Below, piece by piece: positions 9,911 to 20,533 of a stretch of 64,000 nucleotides of DNA. This stretch comes from Fragilariopsis cylindrus CCMP1102 (lineage: Eukaryota; Bacillariophyta; Bacillariophyceae; Bacillariales; Bacillariaceae): the NCBI GenBank assembly GCA_900095095.1, contig FMBT01000293.1, positions 558,001 to 622,000 of the forward strand. Direction: 5' to 3'. Position numbers and translations under genes: made by a program. The notes under the pieces were generated by a model. The model was given only the letters and a program-made list of their open reading frames with translations, was not told the DNA's origin and did no database searches. How positions within the stretch are numbered: position 1 is the stretch's first letter; each line of letters begins with the position of its first letter.

Positions 9911-12082
9911 TCATTTTTTCTTATTGACAAAGAAGTCTGTAATCATCCCGGTCGACGTCTTTGCGACCTTCCTCTTCTTCACGGTAGTCGAAGAACATGA
10001 TGACGAGGTTCCAGTCGATTGTTTGTGGTTATTATCTTCATCCTTTCGTTCCCCTTCCGATAAAAGTATTTCGATACAAGCTTGAATGTTTCCATTGGAC
10101 TTCTCAAGTAAGATTTCTGCCCGTTGTTTATCAAAACCCATTGCGACAATCGTATTGATTTTGCCACCAGTGATTATTTCATTGTGATATAGACCTTTTA
10201 CATTGTTCGCAAGTGGTGGATTTTTCGCTAGAATAACATCAAGAATTTCAACTTCGTCGTTGCTTTCGTCGTTACCATCGTTATACGCATTCATATTACT
10301 CTTATCGTTTCTAGTGGTGGAAGAATTCCTGTCATCAGATAGAAATTCATCCTTTTTCTCATTTTTGGTCATGGAGCGGAAAAAAGCCTGTTTGGCTCTA
10401 GTAGAATCAATCATAGATCTGAAACGTCTTTCAATTTGTTGGTAGTGGCTTTGATCGGAATATACGGTAGGAATGATTTTGCGTGGTTTCAAATATTCAA
10501 CAAAAGATAGGAGTTCAGGAAATGATGAATGTTCAGAGTAGCTAACCAGTCTAACTTCCACATGCAACGACATCGACGACGAAATCTGAACCACCTTCGT
10601 GCTGATAGCATTTTTTTTGTTCCAATTCGAAGCATTTGCCCAACCTGTCGGTATTTTGTGCACGGGGAGTAGAAAATTGTACAGAAAAAATCAGTCGGAT
10701 TCGATATCGAACAATATCAGATGGATGGACCTCCGTATTGAACTTACAACATAAACACTATCACAATCAGGCAGCAGCAACAATGGCAACGACAATGACT
10801 ACTAACCTGTCGGTATAAATGCTACAACCTTGTCATATTCACGATGCTGTTCTTGTTTCTCTTTTAACGATGGTATATCTCCTGCTGAATTTGCACGGTT
10901 GATATCCTCGTTGTTCTTCGTTACGAGTGACGACACATATTTTGCAAGTTTCAGAAAATTTGGACGGAAAAAAGGAAACATCTCTCCTGCAAGTCCCATA
11001 GGTATCACGTGTAGATCACTTAACGTCGAATCGCAGGTACATCTATCTAAGATATTCGTATGTTGATCTCGATGCTGTTGCTGCTGCTGTTGATGATGAT
11101 GTGGCAGGGGCTGTGAAGAAGAAGATATGTCTTCCTTTTTCTGCAATTCATGTAGTTGCGATTGCGATTGATCTTGTTGTATACACTCTAGCATCTTCCA
11201 TTTCTTCTCACTAACATATACCAGCTGTTTACTTCTCTTCGAAGCTTCATAAAGGACCTTTTCTTTGCCGATCGAGTAGCAGGATAGCAATACTAGAGTG
11301 TTTTTTGAGTTATCGTGTTTGCTGCAATTATCTGAAAGTAGCTCTTCCGTTTGAGATGCAATGGATTCAATTGCCTCCTCTTGTGGCACAAAGTCGTGTT
11401 TTTCATGACAATATGTAGTGTCCAGATAGACCAAGTCAAGTGTTCGTTGCTGAACTGCTTTTTGCAATAAAGGATAAGACTGAAATCGTGGATGATAACG
11501 CATATCTCCCGTGTGAAGATGAGTCGTCTTACCGTCAGGCAATTCAACCAGAATGATACAAGCGCCAGGGCAGTGATTCGCATCGTAAAAAGTTATCTTG
11601 ACATTATCGACAACCACTCCCAACTTGTCGTCGTTGTCATCATCATTTCGTTTTTCGAATTGTTTCTTTGGCCTTTTCTTGTTAAGGCGAACGATACGAT
11701 GGGTAAATGTCGAACCCTAAATTAGAAAAAGATAGAAAAGTATGAGATATTTTTACGTAGAAACAGATGAATCAAGAGGACGTAAAATACAACCAAGACG
11801 ATCAATATTTGATTTACGTACATAATCGTGTCCCACAACAAATTGCTGTTGAACTTTATGAACTTCGATAAGTAATCTAGCTGTTACGTGCGAACAATGA
11901 ATCAGTGCCGGGCCTTTGTACTTATTATCTCGAGGTAAACTTTGGTAATGATCACCGTGATAATGTGATAATAGAAAGGTTGCTTCGGAATTCTTGGTGT
12001 GATTTCGAAGAAAATGGCCGTGAAAGGCATCAACATAAATTTCGCAACCCAAAATTTGATGACATATGCCAGCTGAATTCAT
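9911..12082 (-). CDS. SNM1: SNM1/DCLRE1-family metallo-beta-lactamase nuclease
   Basis: Exons are 12082-11765, 11716-10807 and 10644-9911, about 653 residues. The first exon holds the beta-lactamase metal motif LSHYHGDHYQSL. The second adds DANHCPGACIIL and HTGDMRY, and the third the DRMBL part VSYSEHSSFPELLSFVEYLKPRKIIPTV in two shorter blocks. This family (SNM1A, SNM1B/Apollo, Artemis, Pso2) consists of 5'-3' exonucleases in crosslink repair, telomere processing and end joining. After the nuclease come a UBA-like domain (INTIVAMGFDKQRAE ... NIQACIEILL) and a basic end with MITDFFVNKKK, a PCNA-binding-like motif. The 48-base first intron has a weak GTTTCT donor, so that junction is less certain. 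The second intron (10806-10645) is flanked by 13-base repeats. Confidence 0.85.
10642..10816. repeat. Intron flanked by 13-bp direct repeats
   Basis: The sequence aacctgtcggtat occurs at 10642-10654 and again at 10804-10816. Each copy spans one splice site of the 162-base SNM1 intron, and the repeat spacing equals the intron length. Confidence 0.85.
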
Positions 12083-12703
12083 TATTGATTATCGGATAAC
12101 TGACGCTCCATTATTGATGCCTTTGCTATCGTCAACAATGTCGTTGTAGCAAGTGTGGCTTTTCAGTCTACGGTAGTAGTAATAAACTAACTAAGTGAAC
12201 CAAAAGGTTAATAGATTTGTATTTCGATATTGAATATTGCTAATATCAACAGCAACAAAAAACATCGATACTTTTGAAGAAGAAAAAAATCGAAAGCACG
12301 CGGTTTGTCGCGTTTGAGCGCGTCAGAAATCGCTTACTGGTATTTTGTGCCCTTAAAGTGTGTGTGCTTGTATTAACCTTGTACTGTACCTGTAATAAAA
12401 TTAATTGGTGGGCTGTCCCTAGATTTTTTGCTCCTGTAAGACTATATTAATATAAGGAGCTTGTGTAATGACAAGTTTTATTTAGAGGATTTCCTTGTAA
12501 GCTGTAGGATAATAGACAACTGATAATACATGTTGTACAAACTGACAATGATAGTGCACAAGGTTAAAATGGAGACTTTGGCAGCGCAACTGAAGACACT
12601 ATGCTAGCTAGTCTAGTTGAGTATGATATGTTTTGCTGGATAGCCAACACGGGGATATTATCGTTTTTTTTTAAGTTTTTACTTCATCGTCCATTATGAC
12701 CAG
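12083..12703. other. Intergenic, no gene recognised
   Basis: A 621-base spacer that holds the SNM1 promoter and the 3' region of the methyltransferase gene. Nothing further is supported. Confidence 0.5.
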
Positions 12704-14642
12704 CTAAACACCAGTCACTCTGACAACTGCTTGCTTGGTTGGCAAGGAAAATCCAAGATATTCATATTCCCAACCAAATCTTTTACACGATTCTCTCCAC
12801 GCCCGGAATTCATCCTGCCGCCATGTGGGATGTGATATGTATTCGTCAAATACAATTATAGTTCCCACAACAATCCTTCCGTGCAAGGCTTCGAGGATGT
12901 CTAAAGTACTTGTGTATAAGTCACAATCGATGTTGGCATATGCGACATATGCATCATCGCCAAGATCCTTCAAAAAAGGCGAGAGAGTATCACTAAAAAG
13001 GCCCTTGTGAAAATAAACTTTCCCATCTATTGAGGGAACAACACCTCCGGTAGAGTACGATCCTGCAGGCTCTGAGCCCCATGCTTCAGGCAGCCCGGTA
13101 CTGTTGTGTGATTAGGCAAAGCATAAAATAAAATATTAGGAAGATAAGGAAAGTGAAAGCTGTTGGATGGCACTGAATAACGTTTTTATGAACTACTTAC
13201 AAGGTGTCAAATCCATGCATTTCAATGTCAAGAGGTAAAATCTCTTGAGTCATTCTCATAGATTTTCCTGATCCTACACCAAACTCGCAGACCAATCCCT
13301 GTGCTCTGTTTTCCCGTTGATGTTCAATCAGGGGCAACGCAGCATCAAGCGCGAGTTTTAGCATATCTCGGGTCCCGCGATGCAAGTTTAGTGTTGATGC
13401 TTCGGTGTTCCGCGTGTGCCATCTATAAGAAAGAAGGCGATGGAGTTTTAGTTACTTTTGTATAAATTATCATGACGAAAACACTGCTACGAGAGAACTA
13501 TGATTTCTACTTCTGATATTCCTAGCTAGTATTGTAGCACTCACCTTACATATCCCCACGAATCTACCAAACAAGAGGTGGGAGCTTCTGTTCTTTGCAT
13601 TGACTCCAAGATCGATTCCGACTCTTCCGTCTGTCCAAGTCTTTCCAATGCCACTGCCATGTAGAGATTAGTCGACGATTTGTTGCTATATTCTATAGCT
13701 TTTCGATAGGACTTCACAGCCTCTTTTAGATGGTCTAAATCTCGTCCGTTGCCTCCAGATGCTTCGAGAGCAGTTCCAATGCCGCTGAAGGAAACTGGAT
13801 TTGGTATAGGATCTGCTTCCATAGCCATTCTTTGGTACGTCATAGTATCAGTATCAGTATCACAAGGAGGAGGGGAGGGGGGGGGGGGGGGGGTTAGAAA
13901 AGCCAATTCAAAACAATATGTAACGTTAGCAGCGACTGTAAATTGATTGAACTGCATTTCTCGCATCAGTTTTGAAAACTTACTTGTAAAGTCTAATTGC
14001 GGCGTTGGCATCACTGAGTGCCTCACAATTTAAGAAGCCCAACCTCACAAGGGCGTATGCAAGTACGGCTTGACAATCATCCTCTTCAAGATTCGTCACA
14101 TGCCTGAAGCTCTCCGGGAGGTCTAAAAAACATTGAAAAAGTGTGGCAGCTTCGTGAAAAGCGCCACTGGCGAGTCGAGATTGTCCAGATTTATCGAGCT
14201 GAATGACAATTGCGTTTTCAATTTTTGTTGGTAAAGAAAGTGACAATAGCATTTTCAATTTTTGTTGGTAAAGAAAGTAGCATAGCATAATGTGGGAATT
14301 CGAACGATTCGGTACCGTGAGAATCAAACATAAGCAAACAAAAAACACACACAAAATAAAATTTGCGTTGTTATGGATCAAAAAAAAAATATATCGTACC
14401 TGCATTCCTCTACGAAACGCACGATCCGCCTCTCCAACCACTGCATTCCAAGCAATTGGTTCGTCCATCAATTGAGCTAGGGACGAACGCAAGGGTGTCA
14501 TATTGTTATTGTGCCGATGCCGGTACTGATGATGGTTCGTCGTAGAATATTCGTTCAGGAAGGCTTTTGCCATTGGGGCGACTAACAGACTGAAAACCAG
14601 CAAGAGTCTCGGTCGACACACAACATACTTTGATTGATTCAT
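12704..14642 (-). CDS. Plastid-targeted TPR protein with TylF-like methyltransferase domain
   Basis: Five exons with consistent phases: 14642-14400, 14198-13984, 13829-13545, 13422-13201 and 13100-12704, about 453 residues. The ATG at 14642 begins a signal peptide (LLLVFSLLVAPMAKAF|LN) with an ASAF-type plastid motif. Helical TPR-like segments follow (SRLASGAFHEAATLFQCFL; AVKSYRKAIEYSNKSS; NLYMAVALERLGQTEESESIL). The C-terminal half is a class I SAM methyltransferase: CEFGVGSGKSMRMT for SAM binding, MHGFDTFTGLPEAWG across an intron, and ANIDCDLYTST with the acidic metal or catalytic residues. These fit the macrocin O-methyltransferase (TylF) family, which methylates sugar or phenol hydroxyls. 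The substrate is unknown. One intron has a C16-like pyrimidine run before its acceptor. Confidence 0.8.
13873..13893. repeat. Poly-G run in an intron
   Basis: A long homopolymer of G on the plus strand (C on the coding strand) forms the polypyrimidine tract of the second intron of the methyltransferase gene. Such runs are prone to length error. Confidence 0.7.
14204..14277. repeat. 37-bp tandem duplication at an intron acceptor
   Basis: Two adjacent 37-base copies (14204-14240 and 14241-14277) differ at two positions. They lie at the 3' end of the first intron of the methyltransferase gene, directly beside the acceptor at 14199-14200. Confidence 0.85.
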
Positions 14643-15102
14643 ATTGCAATTTGGATGACGGATACTATGATTGAACAAAGATGTCTATCTCCTTCTTCGA
14701 TTCCTGTTCAATATTTATTTATTTGGTATCGAGTAATATCAAGCATGAAAAGTTATATGGATAATTCGATAATGGATTGATGATGGATATGATCGATGCT
14801 TGATGCGTTTTGATAGGGGGATGCGATTGTTTAAATACTTCATACAAATTTTTACAAATGTTCCACGTTTGAACAGGGAGTTTCTGATTAGAATCGTGCC
14901 AAGTTCAAAATGAATTGTTGCGAATAGCATTTGTTGTAATAATCATGTACATGTTCATGTACATGTTCATGTTCAAAGAGAGACAGAGAGGACACAATAA
15001 CAACACAAACAACAACATCCTCGAAAAACAAGCACTTCTGTTGTTTTATAATGTGTCTAATCGGCATGAATCTAAGATACGAATAAGTAAAATATCAATA
15101 AT
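14643..15102. promoter_or_regulatory. Divergent upstream region with 12-bp tandem repeat
   Basis: This 460-base region separates the methyltransferase (minus) and the Na+/H+ exchanger (plus) start codons and should drive both. At 14944-14975 the 12-mer CATGTACATGTT occurs twice, with a partial third copy. Confidence 0.55.
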
Positions 15103-16679
15103 ATGACGTCGTCTTTGGCTCCAGCAATTTCTCCATTATCCAAAAAAATATCAAACACATCAAGCATCATCAATATAACAGAGTCTTTTATTGAAGCAGA
15201 AGAGGCAGTAGAAGAACACGAGTTCGATGCGCAGGCGGCTTTCATCCTCAATGTGACGATTATTGCCTGTCTATTACTAGCATATGCTGTGAGGAGATTC
15301 AGAATTTATAGTCTACCCGAATCGGCTGGAGCTTTACTGGTCGGTGTGGTGGTTGGAGGCTTGGCTAGGTTGAATGTCGGTGATAAGCTTGAATTGTTCG
15401 AGTTCAGTCCAGAAGTTTTCTTCTTTTTCTTGTTGCCACCGATAATTTTCGAGGCAGGATACTCCCTCGATCGCAAGGGATTTTTTGAAAATTTTGGAGC
15501 TATTACACTCTACGCGATGTTTGGCACAATCATTAGTACCTTTGTGGTTGGATATATTTGTTTCTTTGCAGCTAAGATTGGACTAGTAAAAAATATTGAT
15601 TCCGAGAATCCTATGGAGGCGTTAATTTTTGGCGCGTTAATTTCTGCCGTAGACCCAGTGGCTACACTTTCGATATTGGGCAACGAAGACCTTAATGTAG
15701 ACCCTCTCTTGTATTCGTTGGTATTTGGAGAGAGCGTCCTTAATGATGCCATTGCTATCAGTCTTTTCAAAACATTCTTCCAATTTTATAATCCTGAAAC
15801 ATCCAACACCGATACATCTATTGTTGCAGTCATTCTCTCCTTTGTGTTTGTCAGCGGATGCAGTATACTTGTGGGAGTTGGCCTTGGTCTCGGTGCCAGC
15901 TGGTTATTCAAGCATACTGAACTCAGGCAATACCCCAAACTTGAAACGAGTCTACTTCTATGCTTTTGTTACTTGTGCTACGCTACTGCAGAGTCGATTG
16001 GGTTGAGCGGCATTATGGCACTATTTTTCAATGGTGTGGTTCTAAGTCACTACAATGCTTACAATCTTAGTATTGTAGCTCATGTTGCTACTGAACAAGT
16101 ATTTTCTACCTTCGCCACGTAAGATTTTCATTCTTGTTGCACTTTTTGTTTTGCGTACCTTTATGATGTACATTGTCATAAATCAATACTCACAAATTTG
16201 CTCTCCTTGACGTAATGTACCTCATTTCACACAATAGCCTTACGGAAACAATTGTCTTTGTCTATATGGGTATGGGAGTATTCACAGGTGCGTTGATCGA
16301 TGCTCCAAAAGTGTACATAAATCAATACTCACACATTTACCACAGAAATGTTTTCATTAAATGCATCACTTCATACAATAGCCTCACAGAAATAATTCTT
16401 GTATTATCATTATCATTATTTCTTTATCTTCCACAGGGGGCTTTCAAAACTGGGATCTTACTTTTTCGATTGTAGCATTTGTGGCTTGTTTGATTGGTCG
16501 GGCTATTAATATTTTCCCCCTAACATTTATAGCAAATTTATGTCGCGATAAATCCAACAAGATTCCGGCCAAGATGTCAGTTGTGTTGTGGTTTGCCGGC
16601 TTAAGGGGAGCTATCGCTTTTGCACTATCGGAAAATATGGTATGTACGATATCAATCAAACATCGATGATGTGCAATAC

Positions 16680-16724
<45 letters not shown>

Positions 16725-17344
16725 CAACGTGATTATCTTCTTGTCGCTCTATTATATTAAGCTCACTATATAGTCGCGTTTCTATTTCTATTCTGAAGCC
16801 TGGACCAAATAAAGATGTGTACGCTACAGCCACCTTGACTATTTGTATCGTAACAACAGTCTTTTGTGGAGGATTTACAGAAAAAATGTTAGTTATATTT
16901 CAAATGAGGGAAGTTCGGACGCCGCAACTAACCCACGATACAGACCACGAAGATGACAATCTGGATTTGAATTCTGTAACGTTCAAACCACCGATACCGC
17001 GACCGCAAGAAACTCATTTATTGAAACAACGTCGCCGAATAACGGAAGGAATTAAGGGAGTTTGGTTTAGATTTGACGATCAATTCTTGAAGCCATACTT
17101 CGGTGGAGAAGATACAATGACAAGGAAAAGAGAGATAAGTCAATGTAGTAATGGCCATGATGAGTCATCCAACAGTCACAACATAAACAGAGGAGAAAGG
17201 CGTTGGTCCTCATCATCATCAACAGGAGAATATGAAATGGGAAGTATGAATGGACTAGAAAATACAAAAGAAGGAAAGCAAACTCTAAATGGAAATGATT
17301 CTATAGGAGATGAAATGATTTCCTTAACATCAAGACAGGAATAG
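15103..17344 (+). CDS. CPA1 family Na+/H+ exchanger (NHE)
   Basis: Four exons, 15103-16118, 16238-16287, 16437-16639 and 16799-17344, give about 604 residues; every junction keeps phase. About a dozen membrane segments run from residue ~45. Family hallmarks are FFFFLLPPIIFEAGYSL (the NHE FFLLPPIIF motif), SAVDPVATLSI and GESVLNDAIAISL, which carry the ion-binding acidic residues, and WFAGLRGAIAFALS. The protein exchanges Na+ or K+ for H+ across a membrane and so helps pH and salt balance. The C-terminal tail is hydrophilic and serine-rich, probably cytosolic and regulatory. Which membrane it serves cannot be told from the sequence. The second intron holds a decayed copy of the preceding acceptor region, and the third a long TA repeat. 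Confidence 0.9.
16178..16397. repeat. Degenerate tandem duplication covering an exon start
   Basis: A block at 16178-16253 (end of intron 1 and start of exon 2 of the exchanger) recurs at 16317-16397 inside intron 2. One 17-base part is identical (16178-16194 and 16317-16333). A second part (16223-16253 and 16367-16397) matches at 26 of 31 positions and includes the CAATAG acceptor. Confidence 0.8.
16682..16724. repeat. (TA)n microsatellite
   Basis: A nearly perfect TA dinucleotide run lies in the third intron of the Na+/H+ exchanger. Confidence 0.9.
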
Positions 17345-17640
17345 GATCTACTACAAAAATATTCTGTATCTTTAAAGGTAGCTCAGTATCAAGTAAGTTC
17401 AAAACTTTGATGAGGGCATCTTTTTTTAGTAATATTATTTTTCTTCATATTTAAATATAATAAGTAGGATATGAGTCCCTAGTAGCCTAGATAGTGAATC
17501 AATAATGAATAATAGACCCAGATTTGAAAAAATACTTCAAGTAATATATCATCGACATCAATCTTGAATCTTGACCATACGGTTGTTTACAGCAATCTGA
17601 ATACAGTAGAAGTACTAACATCTGTATCATAAAGCAAACC

Positions 17641-18451
17641 ATGGCGATCGTTATGGCACTTCGAAGCCAGTCACAATACATATGTCTATTTGTTGTGTTC
17701 CTCTTAAACCTTCTACCTGGATGCGAATCGTGCATGTCATGTTTTCATCTTCATCATCGTCGTCACCATCACCATCAACATCACGTCCTTTCTTCATCTA
17801 ATACTGCCTCCGCTCAGGTGTTTCGTCCCTACGGCAACATTAAAACCAAACCCGTCGTTGTTGCAGCAGCACGCCGATTTCTGAAACTTTGTAAATCTCA
17901 TCAAAGTGCATGTTTGGCTGTTACGACCACTATTGGTGGTATGGCGATAATCAACCAACATTTGACGACTAGACAAAGATTGCGAATACGAAGTATTTGG
18001 AAAAATGAAAATGAGGATGAGAATGGCCACGAGAAAGTCGAAAACGAACCTTCCAGTGAAGAGTCTGAACCATCTTCTCCGGACGTATCTTCTGCAGCTA
18101 TGATCGCTACCATCGGTATCTACAAGAATTTTATTTCTCCACTTTTACCTCCTGCTTGTCGTTTTGTTCCTACTTGCTCTCAATATGGAGTTCAAGCAAT
18201 AAAAGAATATGGATCTACGAAAGGGGTGGTCTTAACATCATGGAGACTATTGCGATGTTCTCCGTTCGGTGGAAAGGGTTATGATCCACCAAAGGTGAGT
18301 TGAATTGCGTGTACAATGGATGTCTAAGTATTTGACCTGTGTAATATAGTACGTATTGCTTCTACCTACACCGGTATTTCTTTCTAAACGAGCCTATCTT
18401 TTCATCTTGGTATAGTGGCCTCCCGTCTCCTATACTTACTCATCATATTGA
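17641..18451 (+). CDS. yidD: YidD-family membrane insertion factor
   Basis: Two exons, 17641-18294 and 18416-18451 (GTGAGT donor, phase 0), about 229 residues. The C-terminal ~75 residues are a clear YidD domain: IGIYKNFISPLLPPACRF, PTCSQYGVQAI, TSWRLLRCSPFG, GKGYDPPK and, after the intron, WPPVSY. Bacterial YidD is a small membrane-associated protein that helps YidC insert inner-membrane proteins. Here it follows a hydrophobic signal-like N-terminus (SQYICLFVVFLLNLLPGC), a His-rich stretch and an acidic linker, roughly twice the bacterial length. The presequence and family suggest action beside the plastid Alb3/YidC insertase in thylakoids; this is inference. Confidence 0.85.
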
Positions 18452-18910
18452 TTGAAAAAATAACTTTCGGAGGAACAACCAATATTTTAATAGCATAAAT
18501 TTTGTTTTGAATGAAGGGAATCAATATTAATTATAGACTACACGTAGTTAGCGGTGGTGGTATAAATGACACCATATCATTGATAATGCAGGATGCTGAT
18601 CTAAGACTGCTACGTTATTTGAGAGAATTGACATTCAATTTTTCCACGAAATATTTTTCTTAAGGCGACATACATGTAGTCTGCCGTCCTCATGGTTTCG
18701 AATCCGTGAATTTAGCTAGCAACGGAATATTCTGCCGATGATGCCAATATTTATTCGTAAGTACCGCAGTTTTAGATATAACCAGGAAAGAAAACTAATT
18801 ACCTGGCTATATATGACAGCGTATCCTCGAGTATCAGCACATTTTCTGTGCAGCAAACTAAAGTCCGGTTGCCGCGCCCGGGTGTTATTTGTGTCCCTCC
18901 CGTTTTCCTC
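18452..18910. other. Convergent intergenic region
   Basis: A 459-base stretch between the 3' ends of yidD (plus) and the glycerol-3-phosphate dehydrogenase gene (minus). No gene is supported. Confidence 0.5.
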
Positions 18911-20533
18911 CTATTCGTCAGTTTTATCTTCAAAATCGGATTTATCTCTTCGTCTTTCTTTTCCTAATCGTCCTTCATCAAAGTTTTCCATTTGCATTGG
19001 CATATTCATTAGTAACTCCAGACCTTCCAATGGGGTACTTTTACCTTCTAAAATCCTTGCTATTCCAAATAAAATAGGATATTTTAAATCTAGTCTATAT
19101 CCCTTGCACTCTTTTTCAATCAATCGAACCACCGCCAGTGCCGTGTCGACGCCCTCTGCTACTTCGCTCGTGGATGCCAATATTTCCTCCATAGTTTCTC
19201 CCTTTCCAAGTCGATATCCGAACTTACGGTTTCTCGAAAGTGGTCCAAAACATGTGCCAAAAGTATCTCCCACACCTGATGTACAGCCGTAATATCAATA
19301 TAATTTCCGAAACCACAAATAGTTCAGGCATGCAACAAATGTGAGTACCACATAACTCAAATGTTACGAATGACAAAACTCAAAAAAGTTTCTATCACAC
19401 AATGTTTAAGGCGTCATCAAATCTTTCATTCTTTATTTTGTAGCTCGTAAATTCAACTTACCTGACAAACCTGCTATCGTACTAGGCCGTGCTCCAAATG
19501 TCAAACCCAATCGTCTCATTTCATTGCATCCCCGTGTTACTAATCCACTCATGGCGTTTGTCCCCAATCCAAGTCCCTCGCACATACCTGCACCAAGGGC
19601 AATAACATTCTTGACGGCGCCTCCAATTTCTACTCCAATCACATCCGTGCTGGTAAAGCACTTGAAACGACCATCACTTATTAGGGCCGCCAAGTCTCGA
19701 GCTAAATCCAAATCTTCTGATGCTATGACTACGGCAGTTGCACCCAAACCTTCTACAATCTCTCGAGCGAATGATGGTCCACTCAAAAACGCTAAAGGTC
19801 GATCTTCTCCTAAAACATCCTTGATTAAATCTGCCATGAATCCCATACTGGATGTTTCAATACCCTTGCTTACGCTTAAAATAGGAGTTTGGGCGGGAAT
19901 AAAATCTTTCACACTTTCTAAAAATCCACGTGAATATTGACAAGGTACGGCATGTATAATATACGTTGCATCAGGCAGACACTCGTTCGGATCGGAAGTT
20001 GCTCGTAGTCCGGTAGGAAGTTCAATGCCTTGCATATACCGTGGATGACGGTGTTCACTGTTGATGGTTTGGGCGATTTCCTCGTCTCTTACCAAAATGG
20101 TAGTGGGATAACCCTGTCGAGCGCAAAGTGTTCCCATGGCCAGTCCAAAATTTCCTCCACCCATGACAGCTATTCGAATGGGGTATGTAGGTGACGACGG
20201 CGAAGCTTGCATATGTAGGCAACTACGACGATTATTGCGAGTTGATACTGTTGGTGCTGATGATGCAGACAATGCATTATTGGCATTCGTGGTAGAAACG
20301 AAATTTGTTGAGATTGAATGTGGAAATTGATGAAGTTCTATTGGTTGTCGAGTAGAGAAAGCAGTAAATCTTGAACTTATAGCTGAAACGTCAAATCCTG
20401 AAACCAACATCAACGGCCCCCTACTGTTCGTCTGGAGGATTGGTCGAATCGAAACAGAAACCATGATACACAGAAGCAGTAGGATATTACTGCGACGTAA
20501 CAGCAGATAGCCGAGCTGTGGTAGATTAAACAT
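18911..20533 (-). CDS. gpsA: NAD(P)-dependent glycerol-3-phosphate dehydrogenase
   Basis: Two exons, 20533-19462 and 19275-18911, joined at GTAAGT/CAG in phase 1, give about 478 residues. After a ~115-residue N-terminal extension with a hydrophobic start comes the Rossmann motif IAVMGGGNFGLAMG. Further family motifs are SVSKGIE, FLSGPSFAREI and EIGGAVKNVIALGAGM with the catalytic lysine. Across the intron the conserved end reads GLSG|VGDTFGTCFGPLSRNRKFG. The enzyme reduces dihydroxyacetone phosphate to sn-glycerol-3-phosphate, the backbone of membrane lipids and triacylglycerol. The N-terminal extension suggests import into the plastid or another organelle rather than the cytosol. Confidence 0.92.

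Noticed and set aside
18690-18720. A tRNA T-loop-like TTTCGAATCC
   Set aside because: No matching acceptor stem or anticodon arm in the surrounding sequence.
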